Shown here: positions 25,316 through 34,692 of the stretch, one piece after another
Position numbering within the stretch: the first letter of the stretch is position 1
Layout: each line of letters opens with the position of its first letter
NCBI GenBank assembly: GCA_022072405.1
Contig: JAJVHX010000019.1
Coordinates: forward strand, 3,790-67,789
Length of the DNA stretch: 64,000 bases
Reading direction: 5' to 3'
Source: Phycisphaerae bacterium
GTDB lineage: Bacteria > Planctomycetota > Phycisphaerae > UBA1845 > CAIVHJ01
The notes under the pieces: model-generated
The model's database searches: none
Told to the model about the DNA's origin: nothing
Seen by the model: only the letters and a program-made list of their open reading frames with translations
Program-made: the position numbers and the translations under genes

Positions 25316-25501
25316 CTACCAGCTCGCCTTGCGGACCCCGGGGATCTTGCCCTCGTTGGCCAGCGAGCGGAAACAGATTCGGCAGATACGAAACTTGCGA
25401 TAAACCGCCCGGCTGCGGCCACACAACTCACACCGTCGCACCTTGCGGCTTAGAAACTTGGGCTTGGCCCGGGCTTTATTCATCCACGCGGTTGTCGCCA
25501 T
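25316..25501 (-). CDS. rpsN: 30S ribosomal protein S14, type Z (zinc-binding)
   Basis: A 61-residue protein, the length of the zinc form, with the four-cysteine knuckle [20 protein letters not shown] (CxxC...CxxC) and the conserved end [18 protein letters not shown]. The zinc-bearing form is the ancestral S14 type. It lies between rplE and rpsH. Confidence 0.97.
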   Translation of the reverse strand: MATTAWMNKARAKPKFLSRKVRRCELCGRSRAVYRKFRICRICFRSLANEGKIPGVRKASW

Positions 25502-25522
25502 AACTCCTCGCTCTCATGCACC

Positions 25523-26062
25523 CTAGTTACGGAAAGGCATGCCCATCAGCGTCAGCAGCCGGCGGGCTTCCGCATCACTTTTTGCCGTTGTCACGATAGT
25601 GACATTCATACCCTGCTGATGTTCGATATTAGCTACGTCGATTTCCGGAAATACCGACTGTTCGGCCAGGCCCATCGAATAGGCCCCGCGACCGTCAAAT
25701 GATTTCGGATTCAATCCCCGAAAGTCACGGATACGCGGAATAACCACCGACATCAGACGATCCATGAATTCATACATCCGGGCCCCGCGCAACGTCACCT
25801 TGCAACCGATCGGATAACCTTCCCGCAGCTTGAAGTTGGACACGCTCTTTTTCGCTTTGCAGATGACCGCTTTCTGGCCGGTGATCAATCCCAGATCTCG
25901 GGCCGCGACATCGATCAGCTTCTTATCCTCCAGAGCCTTGCCAACGCCCATGGAAACCACGACTTTATCCAGCCGTGGCAAGGCCATCGGGTTTTCGCAC
26001 TTAAACTCTTCCTGTAGTTGCGGCATGATCTGACTTTTGTATTTTTCCAGTAATCGTACCAT
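25523..26062 (-). CDS. rplE: 50S ribosomal protein L5
   Basis: A 179-residue 5S rRNA-binding protein with [20 protein letters not shown] at the start, [52 protein letters not shown] and the end [23 protein letters not shown] 26062 is preferred: GGAG lies 11 bases before it and the in-frame GTG at 26080 adds no conserved residues. Confidence 0.97.
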   Translation of the reverse strand: MVRLLEKYKSQIMPQLQEEFKCENPMALPRLDKVVVSMGVGKALEDKKLIDVAARDLGLITGQKAVICKAKKSVSNFKLREGYPIGCKVTLRGARMYEFMDRLMSVVIPRIRDFRGLNPKSFDGRGAYSMGLAEQSVFPEIDVANIEHQQGMNVTIVTTAKSDAEARRLLTLMGMPFRN

Positions 26063-26083
26063 GATGCTTACCACTCCCACCGC

Positions 26084-26434
26084 TTACTTTTCCGGTCGAC
26101 GTAGTTCGTGCAGCACCGCCCCACGCAGCGTCACCCGGCGTTTGGCCGTCACCCGGCCGGTCGGCGACAATTCCACTTCGAAGCGTACCCGACTGGGCCG
26201 ATCCGTTTTCGGGTCGATGGGCTGCACGTTGGAAACATGCAACGGCGCCTCTTTCTGCAACCGGCCGCCCTGCGGATTGCGGCGTGACGGACGTACATGG
26301 CGATAAACCATGTTGACCCCTTCAACCACCACTTTATCCGACTTGAGCAGCACGCGCAGTACCTTGCCGCGCTGCCCGGCATGTTCGCCGCTGATCACCT
26401 GCACAATATCATCTTTTTTAATCCGTCGAGCCAT
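26084..26434 (-). CDS. rplX: 50S ribosomal protein L24
   Basis: A 116-residue protein with the KOW motif region (KKDDIVQVISGEHAGQRGKV), VEGVNMVYRHVRPSRRNPQG and HVSNVQPIDPKTDRPSRV. It is an assembly initiator of the large subunit. It lies between rplN and rplE as expected. Confidence 0.97.
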   Translation of the reverse strand: MARRIKKDDIVQVISGEHAGQRGKVLRVLLKSDKVVVEGVNMVYRHVRPSRRNPQGGRLQKEAPLHVSNVQPIDPKTDRPSRVRFEVELSPTGRVTAKRRVTLRGAVLHELRRPEK

Positions 26435-26455
26435 CCTGCCACCTTTACCCTCGGA

Positions 26456-26872
26456 CTACACCACTTCTTCCGCCAGGGAAATAATTTTCATATAACCGGC
26501 ATCACGCAGTTCACGGGCCACCGCGCCGAAAATACGCGTCCCGCGCGGCTCCTGGTTTTCATTGATCAGGACGATCGCGTTGCGATCAAACCGTACATAA
26601 CTACCATCCGGGCGGCGGGTCGGCGATTTGGTTCGCACCACCACTCCACGAACAATACGGACTTTTTTCTTTTCGCTGCGGGTCTTGGCTTTGGCAAAAT
26701 CGGAAGTAGGCAGGGCCTTCTTGACCGTTCCCATCACCACATCACCGATCCCGGCCCAGGTCAGCTTGCGCTTGCCGGTCCGCGCCGTCGATCCCTTGTA
26801 CACGCGGAAGATCATCACCTGCTTGGCACCGGTGTTGTCCGCCACATCCACCACGGAATTCATCTGAATCAT
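26456..26872 (-). CDS. rplN: 50S ribosomal protein L14
   Basis: A 138-residue protein beginning [19 protein letters not shown] and ending [20 protein letters not shown]. It is about 16 residues longer than E. coli L14; the extra residues lie around [17 protein letters not shown]. The ATG at 26872 matches the universal L14 start; upstream in-frame Met codons (26899, 26896, 26887) add nonconserved residues. Confidence 0.96.
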   Translation of the reverse strand: MIQMNSVVDVADNTGAKQVMIFRVYKGSTARTGKRKLTWAGIGDVVMGTVKKALPTSDFAKAKTRSEKKKVRIVRGVVVRTKSPTRRPDGSYVRFDRNAIVLINENQEPRGTRIFGAVARELRDAGYMKIISLAEEVV

Positions 26873-26923
26873 GAGCCTGTCCACCATCAGCGCCATCACC
26901 CGGATCGGGCAGCGGCGGATAAA

Positions 26924-27211
26924 TCATACCGTTACGGCGGGTTTGACCACCCGCACCAGCCGCCAATGCTTGGTCTTGGAGATCGGCCGACATTCCATCA
27001 CTTCCACCCAATCACCTATTTTGGCCTGTCCGCTTTCATCGTGGGCCTGCACCACGGTACGTGAACGCATATACTTGCCATACTTGCCGTGAGGCCGACG
27101 ATAAGTCATCTGGACCCGGATGGTCTTGGCCTGCTTATTGGCGGTGACCTTTCCAAGCAGTGTCGCCCGTGTCCGGCGAGGTTTTGCAGTAGGGGTTGAT
27201 ATATCAGCCAT
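26924..27211 (-). CDS. rpsQ: 30S ribosomal protein S17
   Basis: A 95-residue OB-fold protein with LLGKVTANKQAKTIRVQM, KYGKYMRSRTVVQAHDESG, KIGDWVEVMECRPISKTKHW and RLVRVV. It binds the 5' domain of 16S rRNA. It has a short Thr/Ala-rich N-terminal extension. It lies between rpmC and rplN. Confidence 0.96.
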   Translation of the reverse strand: MADISTPTAKPRRTRATLLGKVTANKQAKTIRVQMTYRRPHGKYGKYMRSRTVVQAHDESGQAKIGDWVEVMECRPISKTKHWRLVRVVKPAVTV

Positions 27212-27229
27212 GCTCTCTGTCCTGTCTGG

Positions 27230-27493
27230 TTATTTTGCCGCCTTGGCAGGTTTCTGTTTCTTCTGTGCCACGGTTTCGCGGTGAAATTCCTGAACTTCGA
27301 TATTCTGTTCACCCAGTTCGCGCAATACCGTAAGCGTCCGGGCGATATCCCTCTTGGTCTTACCCAACAGCGTTGGATTTTCGAGCTTCTCTGTTACTGC
27401 CTGGGAACGCAGGTCGAAGAGATGCCGGCGCAGACGCTCCAACTCGCCGTACAATTCTTCCTGGTTTAATTGTCGCAGATCTGCGATTTTCAT
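27230..27493 (-). CDS. rpmC: 50S ribosomal protein L29
   Basis: An 87-residue helical hairpin protein starting MKIADLRQLNQEELYGELER, with LRRHLFDLRSQAVTEKLEN. It has about 20 extra, Lys-rich C-terminal residues. ATG 27493 is chosen because GGAAGGG lies upstream and the in-frame start at 27517 would overlap rplP. It sits near the peptide exit tunnel on the 50S subunit. Confidence 0.95.
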   Translation of the reverse strand: MKIADLRQLNQEELYGELERLRRHLFDLRSQAVTEKLENPTLLGKTKRDIARTLTVLRELGEQNIEVQEFHRETVAQKKQKPAKAAK

Positions 27494-27513
27494 TTCCGCA
27501 ACCCTTCCGATAA

Positions 27514-27936
27514 TCAAGACACCCGGCTGCGCCGGGCGACCAGCCGGCAGCGTAACGGCATTTTGTGGGCGACGCGCGACAAGGCCTCACGCGCGACCCC
27601 CATTTCGACGCCGCCAATTTCATAAAGTATCTGTCCCTCACGGACAACGGCGACCCAGTGAGCCGGCTCGCCCTTACCCTTACCCATACGGGTTTCGACG
27701 GGTTTGGCGGAGATCGGTTTGTGCGGGAAGATGCGGACGAAAACCCGACCTTCACGATGCAGGTAGTGCGTGGCGGCCACGCGACCTGCTTCGATCTGCC
27801 GACCGGTGATCCAGCCGTTGCCCAGCACCTGTAACCCGTAATCGCCAAACGAGACTGTATTGGAACGCTGGGCTTTACCGTTAATTCGCCCGCGCTGCGA
27901 CTTACGAAATTTCACTCTCTTGGGCATCAATGCCAT
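27514..27936 (-). CDS. rplP: 50S ribosomal protein L16
   Basis: A 140-residue protein with the start [20 protein letters not shown], the segment [40 protein letters not shown] and [20 protein letters not shown]. It contacts the A-site tRNA region and is needed for late 50S assembly. The order rpsC-rplP-rpmC is normal. Confidence 0.97.
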   Translation of the reverse strand: MALMPKRVKFRKSQRGRINGKAQRSNTVSFGDYGLQVLGNGWITGRQIEAGRVAATHYLHREGRVFVRIFPHKPISAKPVETRMGKGKGEPAHWVAVVREGQILYEIGGVEMGVAREALSRVAHKMPLRCRLVARRSRVS

Positions 27937-27968
27937 GAGCCGAGTTCTCCCTTACGTCCAGTCGCTGG

Positions 27969-28664
27969 TTACAATTTACCGCGGCGTTGTTTGCGACCAC
28001 TATCCACCACGACCGCTTCAATTTCCTCACCATAGCGCCCCAGGTAGACCCAGACCTTCACGCCGATCGTGCCATAAGTGGTGCGGCAGATGGCATAGCC
28101 ATAATCCACATGGGCCTGCAAGGTCTGCATCGGCAATGAACCGCGCTGCATCGATTCACAAGCCGCCATTTCACGGCCACCTAGCCGTCCGGAAAGTTGA
28201 ATCTTGATACCCTTGGCACCGGCGGCCATGGTGGCATCCAGACGCTGCTTCATCGCCCGGCGGAAGGCAGTTCGCTTCTTGAGCTGTTCGGAGATGGCTT
28301 CCCCCACCAGCTGGGCGTTCAGATCCGGTGCCTTGACCTCGACAATGTTCAGATTGATCTTGCGATCGATCAATTCCTCAAGAGCATCCTTTAGTTTGTC
28401 CACCTCCGCACCCTTGGGACCAATCACCAGACCTGGGCGGGCGGTGTAGAGGATCACCTTCACTTCATCGCGGTTGCGTTCAATATGCACCCGCGAAACT
28501 GCTGCATAGGGAGGCTGGCGATTCAGCCGCTCATCCACGTAATTGCGAATCTTCTGATCTTCGACCAGAAATTCGCCGTAATTGGCCTTTGGTGCGTACC
28601 AGCGCGACTGCCACTCTTCAGTGATTCCAGCGCGAAATCCAATTGGGTTGGTTTTTTGACCCAC
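27969..28664 (-). CDS. rpsC: 30S ribosomal protein S3
   Basis: A 231-residue protein with MGQKTNPIGFRAGITEEWQS at the start, a type II KH domain containing ARPGLVIGPKGAEVDKLKDA, and the C-terminal domain with GIKIQLSGRLGGREMAACES and VDYGYAICRTTYGTIGVKVW. It lines the mRNA entry channel together with S4 and S5. Confidence 0.97.
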   Translation of the reverse strand: MGQKTNPIGFRAGITEEWQSRWYAPKANYGEFLVEDQKIRNYVDERLNRQPPYAAVSRVHIERNRDEVKVILYTARPGLVIGPKGAEVDKLKDALEELIDRKINLNIVEVKAPDLNAQLVGEAISEQLKKRTAFRRAMKQRLDATMAAGAKGIKIQLSGRLGGREMAACESMQRGSLPMQTLQAHVDYGYAICRTTYGTIGVKVWVYLGRYGEEIEAVVVDSGRKQRRGKL

Positions 28665-28684
28665 GCCAAACTCCCGTCGTGAAA

Positions 28685-29053
28685 TTATTTCTCCGCCAGC
28701 ACAATATGAATGTGTGACGTTTTCTTGATGATCGGATGAGCCCGGCCACGATCCTTCGGCTGCCAGCGCGGAAAAGTCGGTCCGGCATCGATGCGTGCTT
28801 CAGCCACAAACAAACGGCCCATGTCGGCTTCGGCTTCATCGGCATTGGTCATGGCCGATTTCAGCACCTTGGCAATCGCCACTGCGGGACGCATCGGATT
28901 AAACCGCAGAATATTCATGGCCTCGTTGCAGCGTCGGCCACGCACCAGAGCGATGACCAGCCGGGCTTTGCGCGGTGATAACCGGGCAAACCGCCATGAA
29001 GCCCGCCAGCGTCGCGGGTTGCTGATTTCTGATGGAGTAGTAGCTTTAGCCAT
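28685..29053 (-). CDS. rplV: 50S ribosomal protein L22
   Basis: A 122-residue protein with RLSPRKARLVIALVRGRRCN, AIAKVLKSAMTNADEAEAD and the beta-hairpin end GPTFPRWQPKDRGRAHPIIK, then KTSHIHIVLAEK. Its hairpin lines the exit tunnel, where macrolide resistance changes occur in other species; nothing unusual is seen in it. Confidence 0.97.
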   Translation of the reverse strand: MAKATTPSEISNPRRWRASWRFARLSPRKARLVIALVRGRRCNEAMNILRFNPMRPAVAIAKVLKSAMTNADEAEADMGRLFVAEARIDAGPTFPRWQPKDRGRAHPIIKKTSHIHIVLAEK

Positions 29054-29066
29054 GGCTTACGCCTTT

Positions 29067-29351
29067 CTAACTGGCAGCGGCTTCCGCCTTACGATTACCG
29101 GAATGGCCGCGGAACATCCGCGTAAAACTGAACTCACCCAGTTTGTGGCCGACCATCTCCTCGGTGACGAACACCTTGTTAAAGGTCTTGCCGTTGTGGA
29201 CATCAAAAGTATGACCGACGAACTCCGGAACGATCATGCACCGCCGATACCAGGTCTTGATCGGCATGGTGTTATTCGTCTGTTTGGCGATCATCACCTT
29301 CCGGAAGAGCTTTTCGGCTACATACGGACCTTTTTTCTGCGATCGAGTCAT
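29067..29351 (-). CDS. rpsS: 30S ribosomal protein S19
   Basis: A 94-residue head protein with [60 protein letters not shown] and [18 protein letters not shown]. It pairs with S13 near the decoding site. It is encoded 40 bases after rplB. Confidence 0.97.
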   Translation of the reverse strand: MTRSQKKGPYVAEKLFRKVMIAKQTNNTMPIKTWYRRCMIVPEFVGHTFDVHNGKTFNKVFVTEEMVGHKLGEFSFTRMFRGHSGNRKAEAAAS

Positions 29352-29391
29352 CTGCTTATCCTTCCGCTTAGGTCGCGGTCAGGTCTTACTA

Positions 29392-30258
29392 TTACTTGCG
29401 ACGAATCACCGCTTCGCCATACCGACGGCTGAAGCGACGTCGCAGGATACGCTTGTTGGAGTTCTTTCGCGGGCTACGTGTTTTGCCGCCCTTGGCCAGC
29501 ACCCCGGTCGGGCTGCAGGGATGTCGGCCGCCACCGCTGCGACCTTCACCACCACCGAGCGGATGGGCCACCGGGTTCTGAGCCACCCCACGAACATGCG
29601 GGCGGCGACCCATGTGGCGCATGCGACCCGCTTTACCGATCGAAATATTCTGATGATCGAGATTACCCAGCTGGCCTAGAGTCGCCCGGCATTCCACGCG
29701 GACCTGCCGCATTTCACCCGAAGGCATCACCAGGGTTGCCCAGTCGCCTTCACGGGCCAGCAGACGGGCCACCATACCGGCACTGCGGGCCAGTTTACCG
29801 CCCTGGCCGGGATTCAATTCAACATTGTGAACATCCATACCGACCGGCACATGACGCAACGGCATGCAGTTGCCGACATTGGGTTCGGCGTCGCTGCCAT
29901 TACGCAACTTCATGCCCACCTTCAACCCTGTAGGAGCCAGAATATAACTTAATTCGCCATCGGTGTATTTCAGCAGGGCAATATGGCAGGTGCGATTTGG
30001 ATCATATTCAATCGTCTGAACAACCGCGTCCATGCCATCCTTGTTGCGTTTGAAATCTATGACGCGATATAGCTTGCGCGCCCCGCCCCCACGAAAACGG
30101 ACCGTTGTTTTTCCGGAGTGGTTACGGCCGCCGCTGCGCACGATCCGCTGGGTGAGCGCTTTGACTGGTTTCGATTTCGTTGAACTCAGTTCCGCGAAAT
30201 CGCTTACCTGGCCGGCGCGTCGGGCAGCGGAAGTTGGTTTGTAAGATCGAATCCCCAT
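29392..30258 (-). CDS. rplB: 50S ribosomal protein L2
   Basis: A 288-residue core 23S rRNA-binding protein starting MGIRSYKPTSAARRAGQVSD, with GRNHSGKTTVRFRGGGARKL, the RNA-binding GSAG-like LARSAGMVARLLAREG, and the C-terminal GVAQNPVAHPLGGGEGRSGG and RHPCSPTGV. Loop His residues near the peptidyl transferase region are conserved. The in-frame GTG at 30267 is less likely because the Shine-Dalgarno GAGG would abut it. Confidence 0.97.
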   Translation of the reverse strand: MGIRSYKPTSAARRAGQVSDFAELSSTKSKPVKALTQRIVRSGGRNHSGKTTVRFRGGGARKLYRVIDFKRNKDGMDAVVQTIEYDPNRTCHIALLKYTDGELSYILAPTGLKVGMKLRNGSDAEPNVGNCMPLRHVPVGMDVHNVELNPGQGGKLARSAGMVARLLAREGDWATLVMPSGEMRQVRVECRATLGQLGNLDHQNISIGKAGRMRHMGRRPHVRGVAQNPVAHPLGGGEGRSGGGRHPCSPTGVLAKGGKTRSPRKNSNKRILRRRFSRRYGEAVIRRK

Positions 30259-30305
30259 AGCCGTCACATCCTCACCGGCCGCTCTGCAGCGACCGCCATA
30301 TCTCG

Positions 30306-30617
30306 CTAGAAGAGATCAATATGAAAGCCCGGTTCCAGCACCACGACCGCCCGTTTCCAGTCCGGCTGGTTGCCGTAAGTGAAACGGTAGCGGCGGCGTT
30401 TACCATGACGAACCGCGGTCCGCACATTCAACACCTTGACATTGTAAATACGCTCAATGGCCGCTCGAATCATCGGCTTGGATGCTTCGGGATGAACCTC
30501 GAAGGCATAAGAGCCGCCGCGGGCCACTTTCCAGCGCGTTTCCTCATGGGTCACGCTCGATTGATGCGTGCCCTTTTCGGTAATCAGCGGTCGTTTGATG
30601 ATATGATAAATATCCAT
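30306..30617 (-). CDS. rplW: 50S ribosomal protein L23
   Basis: A 103-residue protein starting MDIYHIIKRPLITEKGTHQS, with YAFEVHPEASKPMIRAAIER and YNVKVLNVRTAVRHGKRRR. It forms part of the docking site for trigger factor and SRP at the tunnel exit. It is about ten residues longer than typical, with an insert near the Thr/Glu-rich loop after residue 18. Confidence 0.96.
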   Translation of the reverse strand: MDIYHIIKRPLITEKGTHQSSVTHEETRWKVARGGSYAFEVHPEASKPMIRAAIERIYNVKVLNVRTAVRHGKRRRYRFTYGNQPDWKRAVVVLEPGFHIDLF

Positions 30618-30629
30618 AATCTGATCCGT

Positions 30630-31268
30630 CTAATTGGCTGATTGTTCCGCCACCCGCTTGGAAAATTTCTCAAAAGCTGCCTGGGTAAAGATCAGCTTCC
30701 GCCGAGCCAGAATGTCATAGGCATTCAGATCACTCACCATTCGCACATCGGTCTTGGGAATATTGCGACTGCTCTTCACTATGGCCGGCAAGTAGCTATC
30801 CACCGCCAGCACACAGCCGCGATCCGCCCCGACGTTCAGGAGAGCGGTTTGAATCTGCTTGGTTTTGGGTTGGGTGATATTCAGGTCGGAGAAAATGAGG
30901 ACATCGTTGGAGAGAATTTTGGCCAGTACGGCGTTACAACAAGCCAGACGCCGCATGCGCTTGGGCATCTCCAGGCGGATATCCTTGGCTTTTTTGCCGA
31001 AGGCTCTCCCGCCGCCGCGCCGCTGGGGCGTACGTACCGCACCCATACGGGCGTTTCCTGTGCCCTTCTGGCGATAGAGCTTGCGCGTTGAACCTTCGAC
31101 TTCATGCCGCTGGCGTGTATGGGCCGTTGCAATCCGCCGATTGGCCAGATACATCACCACCGCCTGCTTCAACAAGGCTGGACGTACCCGCTCGCCGAGC
31201 TGCTGCTCGTCGATGGATAATTGGCCGACCTGCTGACCAGCCACGCTGAATACCGGAATTTCGACCAT
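30630..31268 (-). CDS. rplD: 50S ribosomal protein L4
   Basis: A 212-residue protein with MVEIPVFSVAGQQVGQLSID, the conserved loop KLYRQKGTGNARMGAVRTPQ, RRGGGRAFGKKAKDIRLEMP and the C-terminal VSDLNAYDILARRKLIFTQ. The extended loop reaches the exit tunnel. In enterobacteria L4 represses its own operon; no matching leader structure was identified here. Confidence 0.97.
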   Translation of the reverse strand: MVEIPVFSVAGQQVGQLSIDEQQLGERVRPALLKQAVVMYLANRRIATAHTRQRHEVEGSTRKLYRQKGTGNARMGAVRTPQRRGGGRAFGKKAKDIRLEMPKRMRRLACCNAVLAKILSNDVLIFSDLNITQPKTKQIQTALLNVGADRGCVLAVDSYLPAIVKSSRNIPKTDVRMVSDLNAYDILARRKLIFTQAAFEKFSKRVAEQSAN

Positions 31269-31322
31269 AGCCGTCTCTTTCAACTTTTTCCGATCACCGG
31301 CACGGCGGTGAAATTCAACCTC

Positions 31323-31979
31323 TTATGAGCGGGTCTTGGCTTTTCGCACCATCACCACGCTGCCATTCGGGCCCGGAATCGAACCGCGAATAATCAGCAG
31401 GTTGTTTTCCAGATCCGTACCCATCAATTGCTGCGACTTAACCGTCACGCGAACATGGCCCATATGGCCGGCCATGCGCTTGCCTTTAACCGGCTTACCA
31501 CCTCGGCCACGTTCCGAACAATGGCTGGCGATACTGCCCGGACTCCGATGTTTTCGCTCCGTACCGTGCGAAGCGGGTTGACCACCAAATCCATGCCGCT
31601 TCATCGCACCGGCAAAACCTTTTCCTTTGGAGATTCCGGTCACATCCACATAACGAACTTCACTGCCAAACAACTCCACAGTGAGGACATCACCGGGCTG
31701 ATGTTCCGCTGGTTTCTGCAGGCGAATTTCCTGTAACCAGCGTTTCGGCGTGGTATTGGCCTTAAGAGCATGGCCAATCAGCGGCAAGGTGCTGCGATGA
31801 GGCTTGACATCACCAAACCCCAGCTGCACCGCTTCGTAGCCGTCGTGTTCCGTGGTGCGCACCTGCATCACGGTGCAGGGCCCTGCCTTTACCAGCGTAA
31901 CTGGAACCGCCCGGCCATTCGTATCGAATACCTGGGCCATTCCGATTTTTTTGCCGAGCAGTGCCGGAATCATTGCCAA
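31323..31979 (-). CDS. rplC: 50S ribosomal protein L3
   Basis: A 218-residue protein with IPALLGKKIGMAQVFDTNG, the central GKGFAGAMKRHGFGGQPAS and HGTERKHRSPGSIASHCSER and KGKRMAGHMGHVRVTVKSQQ. It approaches the peptidyl transferase centre. The start may be TTG 31979 (AAGGA seven bases upstream) or ATG 31973, two codons later. Confidence 0.97.
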   Translation of the reverse strand: MAMIPALLGKKIGMAQVFDTNGRAVPVTLVKAGPCTVMQVRTTEHDGYEAVQLGFGDVKPHRSTLPLIGHALKANTTPKRWLQEIRLQKPAEHQPGDVLTVELFGSEVRYVDVTGISKGKGFAGAMKRHGFGGQPASHGTERKHRSPGSIASHCSERGRGGKPVKGKRMAGHMGHVRVTVKSQQLMGTDLENNLLIIRGSIPGPNGSVVMVRKAKTRS

Positions 31980-32144
31980 TGCACATCCTTCCGCTGGTTC
32001 ATCAATCGTTTTGATGAATCCTGCATAAATCCCTGCACACGATTCTGCTCATGTGCCTGATCTTGGTGCTGCGAATGAGGGTTAAAGGAGAATTTCGCTA
32101 CCGCCAGGACGATTGCCGTCCCGACTCGCTTCTCCCGAAATACA

Positions 32145-32456
32145 TCACGCCTTGATCTTGACGAAAACCCCCGCCGGAACCACCAGACGATTCAGCGCCT
32201 CTATGGTACGGGCAGTCGGTTCACTGATCTCAATCAGACGTTTGTGCGTGCGCATTTCAAACTGCTCACGCGATTTTTTATCAATGTGGGGACTGCGCAA
32301 AACCGTATAACGCTCAATTCGCGTCGGCAGTGGAATCGGTCCCAGCACCTTGGCGTTGGTCCTCTTGGCGTTATCAACGATATCCCGGGCGGAAGCATCC
32401 AACGCCCGGTGATCATACGCTTCCATACGAATACGGATCTTTTCCCCGCTCATCAT
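32145..32456 (-). CDS. rpsJ: 30S ribosomal protein S10
   Basis: A 103-residue protein with [20 protein letters not shown], the segment [39 protein letters not shown] and [11 protein letters not shown]. It also acts as NusE in antitermination in other bacteria. It opens the S10 part of the cluster, preceded by a 154-base gap after fusA with a candidate promoter. rpsL, rpsG and tuf, often nearby, are absent. Confidence 0.97.
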   Translation of the reverse strand: MMSGEKIRIRMEAYDHRALDASARDIVDNAKRTNAKVLGPIPLPTRIERYTVLRSPHIDKKSREQFEMRTHKRLIEISEPTARTIEALNRLVVPAGVFVKIKA

Positions 32457-32525
32457 TCGCTCGTTTTTATATAATTCGGCTCGACAGAGCTACGGTGCTC
32501 GATCGCAGGTTTCAAAGAATTCCTA

Positions 32526-32553
32526 AGATTACTTAATTTATTGATTTTGTCAA
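32526..32553 (-). promoter_or_regulatory. Candidate promoter of the S10 section
   Basis: Read on the minus strand, TTGACA (32553-32548), a 16-base AT-rich spacer and TAATCT (32531-32526) lie about 70 bases before rpsJ. The -35 is perfect but the -10 is weak. Confidence 0.4.
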
Positions 32554-32602
32554 CAGTAATAGCGACGAAAACATTCCTGGAATCGCTCCCCTTGATTCTC
32601 TA

Positions 32603-32620
32603 ACCGAAGATTACTTCGGT
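32603..32620 (-). terminator. Stem-loop across the fusA stop codon, weak terminator
   Basis: ACCGAAG/CTTCGGT with a TAAT loop that includes the fusA stop codon. The following bases (TTAGAG) are only a poor T tract, so it may be partial termination or mRNA stabilisation. Confidence 0.3.
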
Positions 32621-34692
32621 AAATTGGCCAGTATTTTCTCAGCGACTGAATTGGGCACCACCGCATAGTGGCTGGGTTCCATTGACCAGCTGGCCCGTCC
32701 CTGTGACAGGCTGCGAAGCTGTGTTGCATACCCAAACATATTAGCCAAAGGTACTTGCGCTTGTACAACCCGATAGGTACCTCGAACATCGGAACCGGTA
32801 ATCATCGCCCGGCGGCTGTTCAGATCACCATTGATGTTTCCGAAGAACTCTTCAGGCGTAGTCACTTCCACCTTCATGATCGGTTCCATCAGAACCGGTC
32901 TTGCTTTCTTGGCTGCTTCCTGAAATGCCATGCTGGCGGCAGTCTCAAAGGCGAGTTCGGAGCTGTCCACTTCATGGTATTTACCATCGACCAGGGTGTA
33001 CTTGATGTTAGTCATGGGATAACCCGCCACCACGCCATTTTTCGCCGCACCACGGAAACCGTTTTCCACAGGCCTGATATATTCCTTGGGGACGGACCCG
33101 CCGAATATGATGCTTTCAAACTGCAACGACTGTTCACCCTCCGCCGGTTGGATTGGGGCGATCTCAATCTTGACCTGAGCATATTGGCCACGCCCACCCG
33201 ACTGCTTTTTGAAGGTCAGATCGGAAGTCGCTTTCTGCGTGATGGTCTCACGATATGAAACACGCGGCTGACCAACATTGACTTCCACCTTCATATCGCG
33301 CTGAATCTTGTTGAGCAGTACCTCCAGATGCAACTCGCCCATGCCGCTGATGATGGATTGGCCGGTTTCATGATCATATGACGATCGAAAGGTTGGATCC
33401 TGACGCATCAAAGCACCCAAAGCCAACCCCAGTTTATCGCGATCCGTGGCGGATTTCGGTTCAATGGCCATACTCAGCACCGTATCCGGGAAGCCGATAC
33501 TTTCATACACAACCGGATCCTTGGGTTCGCAAATCGTGTGACCGGTCAGGGATTCTTTCATGCCCGCCACCGCCACAATATCACCCGCATAAGCTTCTTC
33601 GAGCTGTTCACGCTTTTTGGCGAACATGCGGAACATGCGGCTGATATTTTCCTTGGCGTCGAGATTACTGTTCATCACACGCGTGCCGGACTTCAGCACG
33701 CCGGAATAAATCCGCACGAAATAGAGATCCACCGGCTTTTCGGCAATGATTTTGAATACCAGGCCGGAAAACGGCTCATCGTTGCTGGGCTTGCGGATGA
33801 TGGTTTTCTCGGCATCATCCGGATGGTGACCTTCCACGGGAGGCACATCGAGCGGGCTGGGCAGATAATCGCAGACCGCATCGAGCATCTTCTGAACGCC
33901 GATATAACGCAACGAGGACCCGCAGATGACCGGGTTGACCAGGTTGGCAATAACTGCCTGACGCAGCGCCGCCTTCAGCTCATCAATCGAGATGGTCTCA
34001 TCGCTGATGAATTTTTCCATCAAGGGTTCGCTGGTCGAAGCGATTTCTTCCACCATCTTCTGCCGCCACTGCTGGGCTTCAGCCTGCAGATTCTCCGGAA
34101 TATCGCGTTCTTCGATCTTGGCACCCTGCTTGTCCGGCAGGAAATAAAACGCTTTCATGGTCATCAGATCGATCAACCCTTCGAAGAAATCCGAAGCACC
34201 GACGGGGATCTGAATCGCCAGCGGATGAGCTCCCAGTCGCTGCTTGATCGACTTGAAGGCCATTTCAAAATCGGCCCCCACCTTATCCATTTTGTTAATG
34301 AAACAGATGCGCGGCACGTGATATTTATTACATTGCCGCCAGACCGTCTCCGACTGGGCCTCCACCCCTTCTTTGGCATCGAACACCACCACCGCCCCAT
34401 CCAGCACACGCAACGAGCGTTCCACTTCAGCGGTAAAATCCACGTGCCCCGGCGTATCGATCAGGTTGATGGTATAACCTTTCCACGGACAACTGACTGC
34501 AGCACTGTAAATGGTAATGCCGCGCTGCTGTTCTTCTTCATCGAAATCCGTTGTGGTCGTACCATCATCAACATCCCCCATGCGGTGTACCCGTCCGGTA
34601 TAGTAGAGGATGCGTTCGGTAGTGGTGGTTTTACCTGCATCAATATGAGCAATTACGCCAAGATTCCGCCAAGTGGATAGATCCATCGTCAT
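32611..34692 (-). CDS. fusA: Translation elongation factor G
   Basis: A 693-residue translocation GTPase. G motifs are AHIDAGKTTTTERILYYTG, DTPGHVDFTAEVERSLRVLD and NKMDKVGADF. Domains II-V follow, with SGMGELHLEVLLNKIQRDM, RVSYRETI and GYPMTNIKYTLVDGKYHEVD in domain IV. ATG 34692 is chosen because AGGA lies nine bases upstream; the open frame extends back to 34860 without family similarity. It is complete and shows no lost motif. It heads the ribosomal cluster, with a leader of up to about 360 bases. Confidence 0.97.
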   Translation of the reverse strand: MTMDLSTWRNLGVIAHIDAGKTTTTERILYYTGRVHRMGDVDDGTTTTDFDEEEQQRGITIYSAAVSCPWKGYTINLIDTPGHVDFTAEVERSLRVLDGAVVVFDAKEGVEAQSETVWRQCNKYHVPRICFINKMDKVGADFEMAFKSIKQRLGAHPLAIQIPVGASDFFEGLIDLMTMKAFYFLPDKQGAKIEERDIPENLQAEAQQWRQKMVEEIASTSEPLMEKFISDETISIDELKAALRQAVIANLVNPVICGSSLRYIGVQKMLDAVCDYLPSPLDVPPVEGHHPDDAEKTIIRKPSNDEPFSGLVFKIIAEKPVDLYFVRIYSGVLKSGTRVMNSNLDAKENISRMFRMFAKKREQLEEAYAGDIVAVAGMKESLTGHTICEPKDPVVYESIGFPDTVLSMAIEPKSATDRDKLGLALGALMRQDPTFRSSYDHETGQSIISGMGELHLEVLLNKIQRDMKVEVNVGQPRVSYRETITQKATSDLTFKKQSGGRGQYAQVKIEIAPIQPAEGEQSLQFESIIFGGSVPKEYIRPVENGFRGAAKNGVVAGYPMTNIKYTLVDGKYHEVDSSELAFETAASMAFQEAAKKARPVLMEPIMKVEVTTPEEFFGNINGDLNSRRAMITGSDVRGTYRVVQAQVPLANMFGYATQLRSLSQGRASWSMEPSHYAVVPNSVAEKILANLPK

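Noticed and set aside
25306-25431. N-terminal extension of S8
   Set aside because: The extra residues are antisense-like read-through over rpsN and have no S8 similarity.
26297-27064. Plus-strand open frame (255 codons) over rplX, rplN and rpsQ
   Set aside because: Antisense shadow of ribosomal protein genes; His-rich artefact sequence.
33538-34680. Long plus-strand open frame (380 codons)
   Set aside because: It lies entirely antisense to fusA and has no family features; it reflects codon bias of the real gene.
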